DNA from: Malania oleifera | Taxonomy: Eukaryota; Streptophyta; Magnoliopsida; Santalales; Ximeniaceae | Assembly: GCF_029873635.1 (NCBI RefSeq) | Contig: NC_080423.1 | Coordinates: 93,043,691-93,107,690 of the forward strand | Reading direction: 5' to 3' | Length of the DNA stretch: 64,000 bases | Program-made: the position numbers and the translations under genes | Notes under the pieces: model-generated | Seen by the model: the letters and a program-made list of their open reading frames with translations, nothing else | Databases searched by the model: none | Told to the model about the DNA's origin: nothing | Shown: piece after piece, positions 35,361 through 47,659 of the stretch | Layout: each line of letters begins with the position of its first letter | Numbering within the stretch: position 1 is the stretch's first letter

Positions 35361-36912
35361 GGTTAATAAAAATAAAGAAAAAAAAATTAAATAAAAAAAT
35401 TGACTTTCCTTTGTATTTTTCCTTCATCTCGAATCTAATTAGGAATAAAAATTCATTTAAATATGATTAAAAAGTTTTAAAATCAACAATTAATGACATT
35501 AAAATAAAAACATGATTAATGATATTATGTTCTCTCATAGGGTATATGTTTTGTGTACCTTTTCATTTTTTTAAGTGTAGAAAAGTTGATTTTTTTATAT
35601 ATATTTTCTTTCCTTTTTATTTGCATTTCTCAAGCTCCAAACAATACCTAAATACCGCAAAAAAAATCATAACATTTTTATTTCCACACATTATGTAGAG
35701 TGGGATTTTCAAAGTTTACAAATATATATTTTGCACTTATTTCTAAGTTCCAATTTAATGCTGAGTGTGATATTGATAGCTACAATGAATGTAAAGGGAT
35801 TTCCCTAACTGCTTGATAGTTTTATTTCATAATGGTTAATTGAATTCTTAAAATATCTTTATAACTATTCATTTTTATTATTTGATTAAAATAACATAAT
35901 AATAAAAATTAAAAGAAAAATAATAATCAATCTAATAATATATAATTTTTAAGTCATTTTTACTATAAAAAAAATTAGAAGTTGTGTGTGCCAAAAATAT
36001 TGACAATGAAAAACATTTGTAAGGAACAACCCTTCCACAGTAGATTTGAAGCCAGCTAATTATAAATACAAACATTTAGCATGACCCGAATAAGAATTAT
36101 GTATGGATGTGGTTCTTAAATCATTTTAACCAATGCAAACACTAATATAACATTTAATACATACAAGAAATAAATTTTAAATCTTACATGAATGAAACGT
36201 TCTTAAAGTCTTTCTTTGCCCATTGCATGACCCAAATTAGGCGATCTTTCAAATGAACGAAAATCTAAGGGGGGGGGGGGGAATGATAACAATCCCTAGG
36301 GGTGAGCCATTCAACCTAACATACCAGATTGGAGTTGCATACAAAGAATAGTTATAAAAATGTTTAGGTTAAGTTGTGGATTGTAATTCCACACAAGGCA
36401 AATATGTCAGAGTCGAATGATGGGTTGAGAGTGCAAACCAACCAACCCAACTCAACTTCAATATAATGGTGAAAAAAATAATAAAAATAAAGGGAGAGAA
36501 GATTGAGGGTTAATCTTTAGATCAAATGAAGGGTTAAGTTATTTGCATATGTTCTGCAAAATTTCAATATCACTTTATGTTATTTGCTTCGCATGATAAA
36601 ATAAATTAATTTGTCAAACTTAATAACCCAATCTTCTCAAGCATCAAACTAATCCAAACTATATCCAATTTTAGGTTAAATATTTCTCAAACCGATCTAA
36701 CGCTTTTGTTGGAAACCTAAACTTAATTCGAAATAAAAAAAAGTAATATTTATTTTAAACAAAGAAGTTAAGGATAATATATTTAGTTGTTAAAAATAAC
36801 TTTCATTTTTTATGCTTGTTCTAAATAATTAAAAATAAAATATAATTTTTAAAATTTTTAAAATTTACATTTGAAAACTTAAAAAATAATAATATATTTT
36901 TAAATTTGAATC

Positions 36913-36944
<32 letters not shown>

Positions 36945-37298
36945 GATATCTTCATAATTATTTTTTAAAATTTTTATTTATGAACTCATTAAGATCGAAA
37001 ACATTTGTGGCTCCATCTAGATGATTGGTGCAGAGCAATAGAAAAATGGGGTAGAAACACAGAGATGAGGATAGGACAATACATTAAAATTATTGGAGCA
37101 ACAACAAAAAATTCCTCCTCCCATTTCTTCACAAGTTGGTCGGCTGACTTAGTTTTTTATTTTAATTTAAGTCAATATTATTGTTGCCGATATACTCCAC
37201 CTCTTTTAAAGTCAATATTATTGTCATTGTCATCCCACAAAGTTAGACTAGGTCCCAATGAGTCATCTTCCACGAGAGAGAGAGACCAAATAAGTACG
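35361..37298. other. AT-rich tail of unit 2, no gene
   Basis: Aligns with 25463-27478. Contains a G run (36270-36281), (TA)n (36912-36939) and a short (GA)n. The open frame at 37005-37343 has no family resemblance, and its unit-1 counterpart is not conserved as a protein. Confidence 0.6.
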
Positions 37299-37355
37299 GC
37301 GTCAATCTTTGAAATAGATCCTAAAATAAATAAATTTAATTAATTAATTAATATG

Positions 37356-37386
<31 letters not shown>

Positions 37387-38989
37387 AAACATTCCTAAAA
37401 CTAATCTTCAAATTCAAAACCCCCCTTTTGGTTGAATTCTTTTTGTCTCTCTCTCTCTCTCTCATCAATCTCTCTCTTCACTCTCTTTCCCTATTTTAAT
37501 TTTTCTTACATTTCTTGGCTGAATTGAAAAACGAACATCATTCCCAAATCTCAACTCCGCTCTCCAAGGATTTAACCGGAAAGATTTCGTCATCCACACA
37601 CCGTAGGCACTACTCCAGGGTTTGGGTAAGTGGATTAGATTATGTTAAATTTATTTTAAAAATATTTCCGATTAAATTTGAGTATGAGAATTTAATTAGA
37701 TTTATATTATTTAAAATATGTCCGATTTAAATTGAGTACATGAAATAAATAAATCCACGTTCAGATTTTATTTTAGAAATATGACTGATTTTAGTTGATT
37801 ACGTAAATTTAATTATATTCATATGTCCGAATTAAATTATACTGCGATAATTTGATCATATATAGATTTTTAAATATATTGAGGATTAAATTTAAATATG
37901 AGGAATTAATCATACCTGCACTTTTATTTAAATTTACCAAGTATATACTTATGAGAATTCCTTAGGTAATTTATGAAATTATAATTATTATATAAATCGT
38001 GTGACATGAGTTATGTTGTTTTATTGCATAATTGAGCAAATTTATGATTTTTTCGATGTTAAGTCTATTACCTGATTAATTAGGAATAATGATGATATTA
38101 TGTACAAATTTTACATTGGGAAAAGTGATGAGTTTTTTTTTTTTATTTTGAATTTTTGTTGGGAAATTGCTGAGTATTATACTATGATATTGCGTAAATT
38201 TCAATTATATGTTTTGAGAATTTTGATGGGTCGAATGTGGTGGATGCTTGGTACCATAGTTACAAAGGAATATTAGTGCAACCACACCTTTATGGAAGTG
38301 TTGGTGGTGGATAGTCAGTTTGGCATGAGTAGGTTGTACCCGCCTGTTTTTGGACCAGGATGTGGTAGACAAATTGATCTTACAGACATAAACTTTTGAC
38401 TTAACTTTGGTCGGCCAACCAATGTCAAGTCCAGTCTTTGGACCACACAACCCGTCATGGGGGTTAAACAGGATACGCATCGACCAGAAGTTGTTCTTTT
38501 ATACATATTTGTTTGTTTATGTGACTTTGACCATTTAATAGGCCTAAATGTTGTTTTTGAGAAAAGTACGTACATTTATTTATATATGTGACCTACGGTT
38601 TACAAATGTGATTTTTATTAAGGTAGAATTATTGAATATATTTTTATATTGTAAAGCTCATGACAACCACACACTGATAATAATCTAGTCCTTACTGAGA
38701 GGTGTCTCAGCCCATTATTATCTTATATTTCAGATATCTTGAGGAGCATAGTTGAAATCAAAGTAGCATAGCGGAAGCGTAGGTGGAGTTAGAAAACGCA
38801 ATTTAGATTAAATATTAAATTTTTTATTCTTTATATATTTGAATTTCTAAGGATAAATCAAATTTGATATTGGAGTTATTATTTTAATAAGGTTATTTAG
38901 TACTCTAGTAGAAATATATTTGAAGTCTTCCGTTGTATAAAATTTAGGTTACTATAGTTAGTATTAGAGCAAATTTTTGGGTTACCACA
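37299..38989 (+). mobile_element. Gypsy LTR E5, plus orientation, 5' end truncated
   Basis: The right end ...gggttaccaca (38989) is followed by a primer-binding site and gag, so this is a 5' LTR. It has a CT-rich leader (37443-37500), a weak counterpart of the conserved block (38405-38470) and a clear hairpin block (actgagaggtgtctcagccc near 38695). The start and the U3 are missing or unrecognisable beyond about 37400. A (TA)n tract lies at 37356-37383. Confidence 0.75.
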
Positions 38990-38993
38990 GTTG

Positions 38994-39004
38994 TGGTATC
39001 AAAG
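38994..39004 (+). other. Primer-binding site of E5
   Basis: tggtatcaaag, tRNA-Met type with one mismatch, five bases after the LTR end. Confidence 0.75.
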
Positions 39005-39183
39005 TTTAGGACGATAGATTTTATAGACTTTAGCAAATAATTTTATCAAAGTATAGGTATGAATTGTGATGAGGGTAGGAATGGGTAGGTTAGGATATTT
39101 TTAGCCTATTATTTGATACGTCTTAATTTAAAATTCTAAATTTTTTTTGTTTTTTCTTCAGAATAAATCCCAAAGATAACAAT

Positions 39184-39556
39184 ATGAATGTTGGAGGAAG
39201 TAGTAATATGGGGGCTTCCAATGAAGAAGACATTAACTCTACTCCAGTGTTACGTGAGTTAGCCCAGCAGGTGATGGCAGTGATTATGCAGAGCTCTAGG
39301 AGACAGAACTGCCAACCCACTAACTCGAGTTGCACCATTGATCAGTTCACCCGCATGAACCCCCCAACTTTTGAGAGATAAGTTGATCCAATCATGGCAA
39401 AAAATTCGATGTAGGAGATGGAAGAGCTACTAGGAGTCCTTCGCTGCACAGATGAGCACAAGGTTCTATATGCCGTTTTTAACATAACCGGGGAGGCCAA
39501 ACACTAGTAAATTTATGCGAAGTTACTCAAGGAACAAAGGCCAGAATCAGTAACTA
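39184..39556 (+). pseudogene. E5 gag N-terminal fragment
   Basis: Reads MNVGGSSNMGASNEED, LRELAQQVMAVIMQ, CTIDQFTRMNPPTFER, then a stop and a further readable stretch (ANHGKKF-like, EMEELLGVLRCTDEHKVLYAVF). This is the Tekay-type gag start, in the same family as E1 and E3 gag. It stops being recognisable at about 39556, where a different repeat begins. Confidence 0.85.
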
Positions 39557-40490
39557 AGCCCAACTGAGTTGACTCTAATTCAGATCGGTCTAATTCAGAC
39601 CGATAGAACCGTTCTGATTTCTAAACCACTAGTTTTGTTTTGTTTTTTTTTTTAATTTTTAATTGATTTTTAACTTTTTGAAAATTAGAAAATAATAATA
39701 ATAACAAATTAGAAATATTATAAAAAAGAAAATTTCAAATCAGGAAAAATAAATAAAAATTATTTGAGTCATTTTGACGCAAATTTTAAAAAAATGGAAA
39801 AAATAAAATACCAAAAATGAGAATTTTTTTTTTTTAAAAATCCCAGAAAATTTTAGAAAAATGTTAGAAATTTTCAAAAAATTTCTTAAAAAAATTTGAA
39901 AAAATCTGGAAATGTTTTAGAACTCTTTTTCTTAAAATTTTATATTAGTTCCGAAGGGGGTTTATTTAATAAGATCTCCTTGTTTAGAGGTCTTTATTAG
40001 ACATTCCTAAATCGCACTATCATGATTTCCATCTTCCTTTATATTTTATTTATTTATTTGTTTGTTTGTTATTTTAAAATGAGTGAATAAAATACCATTA
40101 GATTCAATTTATGGATAATTCATGATTAATTAGGTACCGTTTGTAGAATGGGTGTGTAAGGGGTGCTAGTATATTGCCCTTGCATAATTGAACTCTCAAT
40201 CTTAACTCTGGTAAAAATAATTTGAGACTACCGGTTCCTTGGATTAATCAACAAGTAGTAATTAGGTGAACTAACCACATCAAGATAAATAACAGATTAG
40301 TAGCGACTCCCTCAAATTTTCAATATTATTATTACTTACCATTCTGGACATTTTCTCTGGGATGTTGCGATAGTGAGATAATGGACAAATGTATGTCTAC
40401 AGTATAGGTATGTAATTGAGATGACTCTCAAAAAATTTACTTTGCAAAATATAGAGAAGAATATGCTTACTGATGGAGAGAAATGACAGC
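39557..40490. repeat. Copy of a dispersed AT-rich repeat
   Basis: Contains tagaggtctttattagacattcctaaatcgcac and aggtaccgtttgtagaatgg, which recur in the region 54240-55397 (partly inverted). No coding frame. Probably an LTR or terminal fragment of an unrecognised element; it truncates the E5 gag. Confidence 0.6.
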
Positions 40491-41188
40491 CATTACAAAA
40501 AAATTGGTTTTTAGGGACATATTCAATTTCGTCACTAAAAGTGGGTATTAGTGACGGTTTTAGCAATCGTCACTAATATGGAACTATTAGTGACGGTTTT
40601 AGTAATCATCACTAATACGAAACTATTAGTGACGAAATTGAATCCGTCACTAAAAATCGAAAAAAAATCACTCGAAATCATTTTTCACGCAGAAATTATC
40701 CTAGGAAAATATTTGCAACAATTTCTATGCTATTAGTGACGAATTAAATCTATCACTAAAAGATATTCAATAGTGACAATTAAATAACCGTCACTACTAT
40801 TATTTTAAAAATAAATAAAAATTTTTTGTTTCACAGTATTAGTGACGAATATATAAATTCGTCACTATTGACCCATTATTAGTGACGGATTTGAGAACCG
40901 TCATTAATACTTCCCTTATTTAAAAATAAATAAAAATTTTTGTTTCAGAATATTAGTGACGAATTTATACATTCGTCACTATTGACCCATTATTAGTGAT
41001 GGATTTGAGAACCGTCACAGATACATCATATATTTAAAAATAAATAAAAATTTTTGTTTCAAAGTATTAGTGACGAATTTATAAATTCGTCACTATTGGT
41101 CCATTATTAGTGACGGATTTGAGAATCGTCATTAATACTTCCCTTATTTAAAATTAAATAAAAATTTTTGTTTCAGAATATTAGTGAC
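40491..41188 (+). mobile_element. CACTA-like transposon end with subterminal hairpin array
   Basis: Begins cattacaaaaaaattgg, one base off the CACTACAA start of plant En/Spm elements. It is followed by many copies of ttagtgacg in both orientations. From about 40800 a unit of about 118 bp repeats just over three times. Each unit has two inverted pairs: ttagtgacgaa...ttcgtcacta and ttagtgacgga...ccgtca. Truncated at 41188 by a Copia-type LTR. No transposase frame is in the window. The superfamily assignment rests on the terminus and the subterminal repeats. Confidence 0.6.
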
Positions 41189-43035
41189 TGTTGGCCTTAT
41201 AAGCCTTAAAATCTTATTTTGATGTTAACAAACAAGTGAAACTTAACATTTTTGGTTCAGTAGTGATATTTCAGAACTCACAAGGATCACATATGTAAAA
41301 GTAAAGTCAAAGTGCTCATAAGAATCCAATGAAGCTTAAAAGAGTCAAATTAAAAATAAAAAAACAATCTGTTCAAAAGACTGAAGTTCTGTTCAGAAGC
41401 CTGAAGTCGCAACTTCGAAAGACTGAACTTCAAGTTCGGTCGTCTGAAGAATTACTTCAGATGTCTGAAGAATATGTTCAGTTGTTTGAAGAATTTTTGG
41501 TGAAAGACGAAAACTGGCAGAAGCACCTCAGAAGACCAAAGTCTAACCTTAGTCGTCTGAACCTAAGACTTTAGACGTCTGACCCTCAACCTAGGTCGTA
41601 TGACCTTGTATCCAGTTCAAATTTTTCGAGGGCTAAGGAACTTCAGAAAAATGAACTCAAAGGTTCAGTCATTTGAACACTGTTAAGGCAAAATTTTTAA
41701 AAGTTTTAATTTTTAAATATCTGTTGTTTGTGCTCCAAATTTTCTAAAAACTTGAGAAATACTCCAAGTAAACTTGGGCAACATGAAAACCCTTTTGAAA
41801 GCTTATAAATACATAGTTTTGCAAATCAACATACACAAAGAATTGAAATTTTGATTGAGAAGCTGAAAGCACTTTTTTTCTTACAAAGTTCTCTTGCTCA
41901 CTCATTGCAAAACTCTTTTGTTAAGATATTCTAAAGTGTTAATCCTTTCTCCTCTGAATTCCTATTGCTAATCCTCATCTAAGAAGGATATTGGTAAATT
42001 CTACACTTGAGCTTCCTTCTATTTCATTTTGATATTTCTACATTCAAGTATATTGTGCTGAAGTTGTACTAACTAGTTCTTTGTGAGAGCATTCTTTGTA
42101 CATATTTTTGAATTGTATCTTGTAGATTGACGGTTTCAAGGATTGTTTGGATAATTGGTTAAGCAAAGGGATATTACTTAGAGAGGCGGGCTCTAGCCTA
42201 TTTGAAGGAGTGACCGAATGAGGGTACATCGTTTGGAGAAGCGAGCTCTAACCTACTGAAGGAGTGTGTAAAGGTGTTGTTCCGCCCGATAAAGGAATAG
42301 GTTTAGTAATCCTTTGGTGGTTTGCCAAAGGTGAGGATGTAGGCTGGGTATAAGCCGAACCTCATAAAAGTCCCGGTCTCACTCTCTCTTTCCCACTATC
42401 TTTATTTTCAGCACATTTAAATTCCGTGGATGGTTTAATTGGTAATCATACAAACTACATAATTTGGAAGTTAAATAAACTTAAGGTTCAATTTTGGTTT
42501 GGGATAGCGAAAACTGAAAGGGAGTACGTTGGTTGATGAAATTTTTGCGGAAACTTCAAAAGGAAGTACGTTGGTTGGTTAACACTCGAAGAAAAATTAA
42601 CTAAGAGGTTATTTAAATTCTGAGTTGTTTGGGATTTCAGTTGTGGATTGCATTGAAGAAACAATTTCATATATACTGGGCTTTATTCAAATTTATAGTC
42701 GGGGCTGACAACAAAAGTTGAAAATTGAATCTAATATATTGATTAAATATATTGTGGTTAAATGGTTTAAAGTTTGATATTAACTGGAGTGTGTTTATAT
42801 TTCTAAGTTGTGGTTAAAGCTTACATTCTAATTCTTTGCTTAAAAAATGCTGAATCTTGCAAGCATTCATCAATCTAAATAGTGCTGCAGTTAACTCAAT
42901 TGGTTGTTTGATTGAACCTTGTTTTGTGGTTGTGGATTAGATAAAGAGAATTAAGCTTTTATTGTGTGATTGCTAAATCAACAAGAAATCAAGAATTCAT
43001 TGAAAGAATTAAATTAAGTTTCCTATTTAAAACTA
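41189..43035 (+). mobile_element. Copia-type LTR sequence, plus orientation
   Basis: Starts TGTTGGCCTTATAAG directly after the CACTA array. Holds a palindrome array (41365-41620), TATA (gcttataaatac near 41805), and a U5-like stretch ending in the ctcactctctctttccc motif near 42385-42400. The rest to 43035 is non-coding and could be U5 or internal leader. No target repeat gtgac is found on the right, so the right end is not defined. A second fragment of this family starts at 55398. Confidence 0.6.
41365..41820 (+). promoter_or_regulatory. Palindrome array and TATA box of the Copia-type LTR
   Basis: About ten variants of cttcagacgtctgaag (a perfect palindrome) occur at 41365-41620, then cttataaata at 41806-41815. 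The array creates the open frame 41329-41574, which is not a gene. The order array then TATA matches the unrelated gypsy LTRs. Confidence 0.65.
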
Positions 43036-44440
43036 GCCTTCTTTCTGTTAGTCGTATCAGAGGCCTGATATTGCTGAGAAGCCTTCTACAAATCAATGGT
43101 AATATCTTGCCAGTCCCAAGAAACTCCTGATTTTCTGAACATTCCTCAGCCTGACCCAATTCATCACTGCCTCAATCTTGCTAGGATCTACTAAGATTCC
43201 ATCTACTGATATAAGATACCCTAGAAACACAACTTTCTCTAACCAAAATTCATATTTACTAAACTTGACATATAATTTCTTTTCCCTAAGCATCTAAAGT
43301 ACCAACCTTAAGTGCGTCTCAGGCTCCTCAAAACTCCTCGAGTAGACTAGTATGTCATCAATGAAAACCATAACCAACTAGTCCAAAAACTGGTGAAAGA
43401 TTCTATTTATCAAATCCATGAATAAAGTAGGAGCATTCGTTAGACCAAATGGCATAACTAGAAATTCATAATGTCCATATCTGATCCTGAAAGCTGTTTT
43501 TGGAACGTCTTCTGCTTTAACTTTCACCTGGTGATAACCTGATCTGAGGTCGATCTTGGAATAGACCTGAGCCCCCTGGAGTTGATCAAATAAATCATCT
43601 ATATGGGGTAGAGGATACTTGTTCTTAATTGTTACATTATTCATTTGCTTGAAATCTATGCACATCTTTATAAACCCATCTTTCTTTTCACAAATAAAGC
43701 TGGAGCTCCCCAAGGTGATACACTAGGTCTGATAAACCTTTTTAACCAACAGATCTTACAACTGATCCTTCAACTCTTTTAGCTCATCTGGGGCCATTCT
43801 GTAGGGCACTATAGATATTGGTGCTGATCCTAACAGTAAATCCACATCAAATTAATTTCTCAATCTTGTGGTACATCGAGTAATTCCTCTAAAAACATCT
43901 GGTAATTCTCTGACTATCAAAATATCAGCTTATTTCAATTCGTCCTTCAGCATCTTCTGAATATATATGACATACCTTTGGCCACCACTTTGTAGCAGCC
44001 TTCCCTCTTAAATAACCAACACCAACTGTGGTGGGGTACACACACGTGATCTTACGAATCTGAATTCCTACTCACTTAGGGGTTTGAAGATTACTTCTCT
44101 TTAATAGCAGTCAATGCTAGCATAATTAGCTGCCAGCTAGTTCATGCTCAATATCACATCGAACCCCCATATGTCTAACACTACAAGGTCGGCTAGTGAT
44201 ATTTCCTCCTAAATGCCCACTAAATAATAATGATAATAATAATAAGTACCCTTCTACAACTTATTGCTAGTCCAGTCGGCGTAATTACTAACAACTCAAC
44301 ATCTAACAACCTTGTCTCAATCCTAAATAATTAAATATATCACAATAATACGAACGAATGGGTAGTACCAGAGTCAAATTAAAAACAATAGCTTATATGA
44401 TAAAATAATAAGAGTACCTATCACAACGTCTCTGAAAGCC
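43036..44440 (-). pseudogene. E3 pol remnant (protease relic and reverse transcriptase)
   Basis: RT motifs: [62 protein letters not shown] (43378-43713). After a stop comes a V-F-I-D-D catalytic stretch at about 43340-43370, then KYEFWLEKVVFLGYLIS and RSFLGLARYYH (43093-43293). Protease traces at 43990-44340 are too broken to score. The end at 43036 falls just after FVEGFS-like codons. Confidence 0.88.
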
Positions 44441-44556
44441 TTAGCTCCTTCTGATGTTGAGGGGTAAACCAACGTCTGCTCAGTATTTCGCTTCTGACCT
44501 CCATGGGGCGTCTGGGTATTACCCCGAAGCTGTTTGGAAATGGAAGCTGTATTATA

Positions 44557-45270
44557 CTACACACGATAGATTCGTGCTATATGACCCAGTCTACCACATC
44601 GGTAGCAGACCTTATTTTCTGCTCGACATTCTCCCCTATGTCTTCTCCAACATGTCAGGAAAATAGGATAGGTCTGGTCGCCCTGGACCTCACATTTCCT
44701 TGTCTCTTGTCTCTGACCACCACAAGGTCCACCTCCCCTCCATAGGCCTCGGCCGGGCCCCGCCTGAAACCCAGGAGGCATAGGCCTCTTCCTATGATTC
44801 AATTCCATAAACTTCTCCACCTGAGCATCCTAGGTAGAAGAGGAAATGTATTGCTTATAGAAAATTTCTTTAAAACGATTCCATGTAAGGGTTGTCGAAA
44901 CTCACTTTCGTTCCTCGAGTAACTTCACTGACATCCACCAATGCTTGGCTTCCCTAGTCATCTTTAAAATAGCATAAAAAACCTTCTATTCGTTTGCACA
45001 GCGAAGAATTCCAAAAATACCGCCCATCTCTTGGATCCATTCCTTTGCACCGATTGCATTGACTCTTCTAGTAAAAGTCGAGGGAGTCATACGGGTAAAT
45101 TGCTCGATAGAGTAGCCCAATTCAACTGGTCCCCTAAAGTTCCTTACATTACCTGCCATGACCTGTTGACCTGTACTATGCAACATCTGTTTAAAATCAC
45201 TACCACTTATGCTGACAGCCCTTATGTTGCCACTACCTCCAACATTCATGTTGCTGCAACCAGGATCCAT
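44557..45270 (-). pseudogene. E3 gag remnant
   Basis: Starts MDPGCSNMNVGG at 45270, with YSIEQFTRMTPSTFTRR and IQEMGGIFGILRCANE. The capsid middle is shortened (44821-44985). An RG-rich stretch follows (GFQAGPGRGLWRGGGP) and a zinc knuckle CYRCGRLGHIARIY whose last Cys is Tyr. Stops and deletions preclude function. Confidence 0.86.
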
Positions 45271-45316
45271 TCTAAAAAGGAAATAAGCATAGTCCGAGGA
45301 CTCTATCTACATAACA

Positions 45317-47332
45317 TGTAACAACTTGCTATTTAACTGGGTTTATTTTTTTATTTTTTTTATACTACTATGATATTTAACATGCTTTGATACCATATTG
45401 GATTGAACCCAATCATTAACCTAAGCAGCAAGAAGCGGAAATCAAATAAACATATCCATATATAATTATATACAATACCAGAGTGCTAATAGGTTTCCCA
45501 AAATACACATATTTGACTGTTCCTCCAATATCCTCAACCGGCGAGGGCTATACAAAAATACTCTCAAAAATATACTCACTCTTTTTGACAGGGCAGTACT
45601 GTGACCTTTCTATCTGCGAGCCTGGTCCGCTTGCCCAACTGGCTCATTTGAAAAAATAATTCAACACTGGGATGAGCCACAGCTCAGTAAGAAGAAATAT
45701 GCTATTAATAGTGTGTGACAAATGAGCTACAATATTATGCAAATCTGTTTTCATATAATCATGTATCACTCAATCTGTAAAGCACAATACTAGAAATATA
45801 GTCTTTATCTTTTTCCTGTTGCTTAACATTTCTGTACTTTAGGTTTCTATTCAAAATAATGCTAATATATGTATATATTTTCTGTTTCTACAAAGCTGTA
45901 TAAACATAATAATAACTGTAAACTTCCTTGTGGATAATTGTGTGTCATGATTTAACCCCTCATGACAGGGTTGTGTGGTTCGTAGGCGGGAGTTACCCAG
46001 ACTGGCCAACTAGGAATAAATCACTATACTACATAGTCTGATCAGCCCTTCTCAACCCATATCCGATGGGGAGCTTGTCCACTCATGGGCTCTATGCGAT
46101 CGACCTTTATACCACGTATTATCTGAATAGCTGGTTGCACTCTATAAACTGTATGTAGCTACGGTACCGTGCTCTATAACTGTATGGTCCAACAGGGTCT
46201 GATACTATGTAATACACTTCTATATATAACTATCTGTTTTACCATGATTTTGTAATAACTGTATAAACCATGACACTGTGGAAAACTGTATCTCTATATC
46301 AACTGTGTTTCTGTAATTAACTATGAATCTGTATGTCATGGTACTGTAAAACTATATAATCATGGTATTTTTGTAATTGCTGTAAAATACATTCACTATC
46401 TATATATTCTGTAAAATACATCTTTGAAAAAATATTGTTAAGCATGCTTTTATACTATATCTATATTCTCAAGCCACATAGTAATTTTAGAACATATTAA
46501 TCACATTTGATAAACTGTATAAATCTCTACTGTAAACAATACTTTGGTGGAACATTTATAATTTCATACTGAAAACATATTCATATAACCTAGCATAGCA
46601 TATTTCCCTTTCCTATTTTCTGCTAAAAATCCCCTATTATAACGGGTCCAACACTCACATGGTTCTCCACTTAACACCTTGAAAACCATAAATTTCATAA
46701 CAAAACATCAATATTTCTTGGCCTACATCATTTCCTACAACTGTCAGGAAGCCAAAAATTGAATAAAAGAAATTTCCTTGGATTTGGGATGAATTCCAAT
46801 TCGATCCCACCGATGATCCGCCCTAGCAAACTTATAAAAAACTTCGCCAGGAGTGTCGTGGTGGCTTCAGATCGTCGATCCAGCATCTGGCGGGGCTGAA
46901 ATTGAAGGAAGAAGGTGGAGGAGCCATAGGGGAGAGAGAGAGAGAGAGAGAGAGGGTTTCAGGTGAAATTTTGCGATTAAAATCAGTTTAGGGCTATTTA
47001 TACTGCGGGATTCGTCGACGAGCCACATCATCTCATTGACGTGTCCTTAAGAAAATTCGTCAACGAACCTTACCATTCGTCGACGAAATTTAGAGTAACC
47101 CAAAATTCTCGCTCGATATTTTCTTGTCGACGAAATGGGACCTCGTTGACGAGATCCTGAAGACCTTTGTCGATGAATCCCTGTATTCGTCGACAAAGTC
47201 TGGTAGTTTTCCTGAAATTATTATTTCCTCAAAATGCAATGTCGTCGACGAAGTCTATTGCCTCCTTCTGTTCTTGTTTCCATTTTCCTCCCTCTTTATT
47301 ATTATAATACTATTATTCTTCTTGTCACTACA
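45317..47332 (-). mobile_element. Solo LTR L5 inside E3
   Basis: TGTAACAACTTGC...GTCACTACA, 2016 bp, flanked by taaca (45312-45316 and 47333-47337), a perfect 5-bp target duplication. It sits between the E3 gag start and the E3 primer-binding site. Contains the conserved block (45945-46015), (GA)n (46936-46955), minus-strand TATA (ctatttatac near 46995), and a palindrome array (47010-47255). Confidence 0.93.
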
Positions 47333-47643
47333 TAACATAACTAACATATTTATCTAATCAAAATCTCATGCTATGAATTAATATATCATCCTTATTCTCA
47401 ATTTAAGATATAGTCCAGTAATTGAGAAACACAACCCAACAATAGTTTACTATGACATTACTGAAATCATCACCTTAGGAAAGACACAGAAAGTACCACG
47501 GAAATTATGCATCCCATTTATAGAACAAAACCCTAAATACCCTTCCTCATTCCCCAATAGTGACTCACTGAGTTCTTGATCTATTCCTATACTCTGGTAT
47601 TATTTTTCACTGCACTTTAGAGTCTACAAAACCTAGCAACTTA

Positions 47644-47656
47644 GGCTCTGATACAA
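47644..47656 (-). other. Primer-binding site of E3
   Basis: ggctctgatacaa on the plus strand; the tRNA-Met-type site with one substitution, three bases from LTR L6. Confidence 0.8.
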
Positions 47657-47659
47657 AAC

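Larger units (their letters stand above)
28605..37298. repeat. Unit 2 of the segmental duplication
   Basis: Collinear partner of 6740-27478. It retains the empty E1 target site and the complete ends of G2. The right edge is at a short (GA)n tract followed by sequence unrelated to unit 1. Confidence 0.9.

Noticed and set aside
41329-41574. 81-residue frame with repeated SEE/LKS motifs
   Set aside because: Produced by the palindrome array of the Copia-type LTR.
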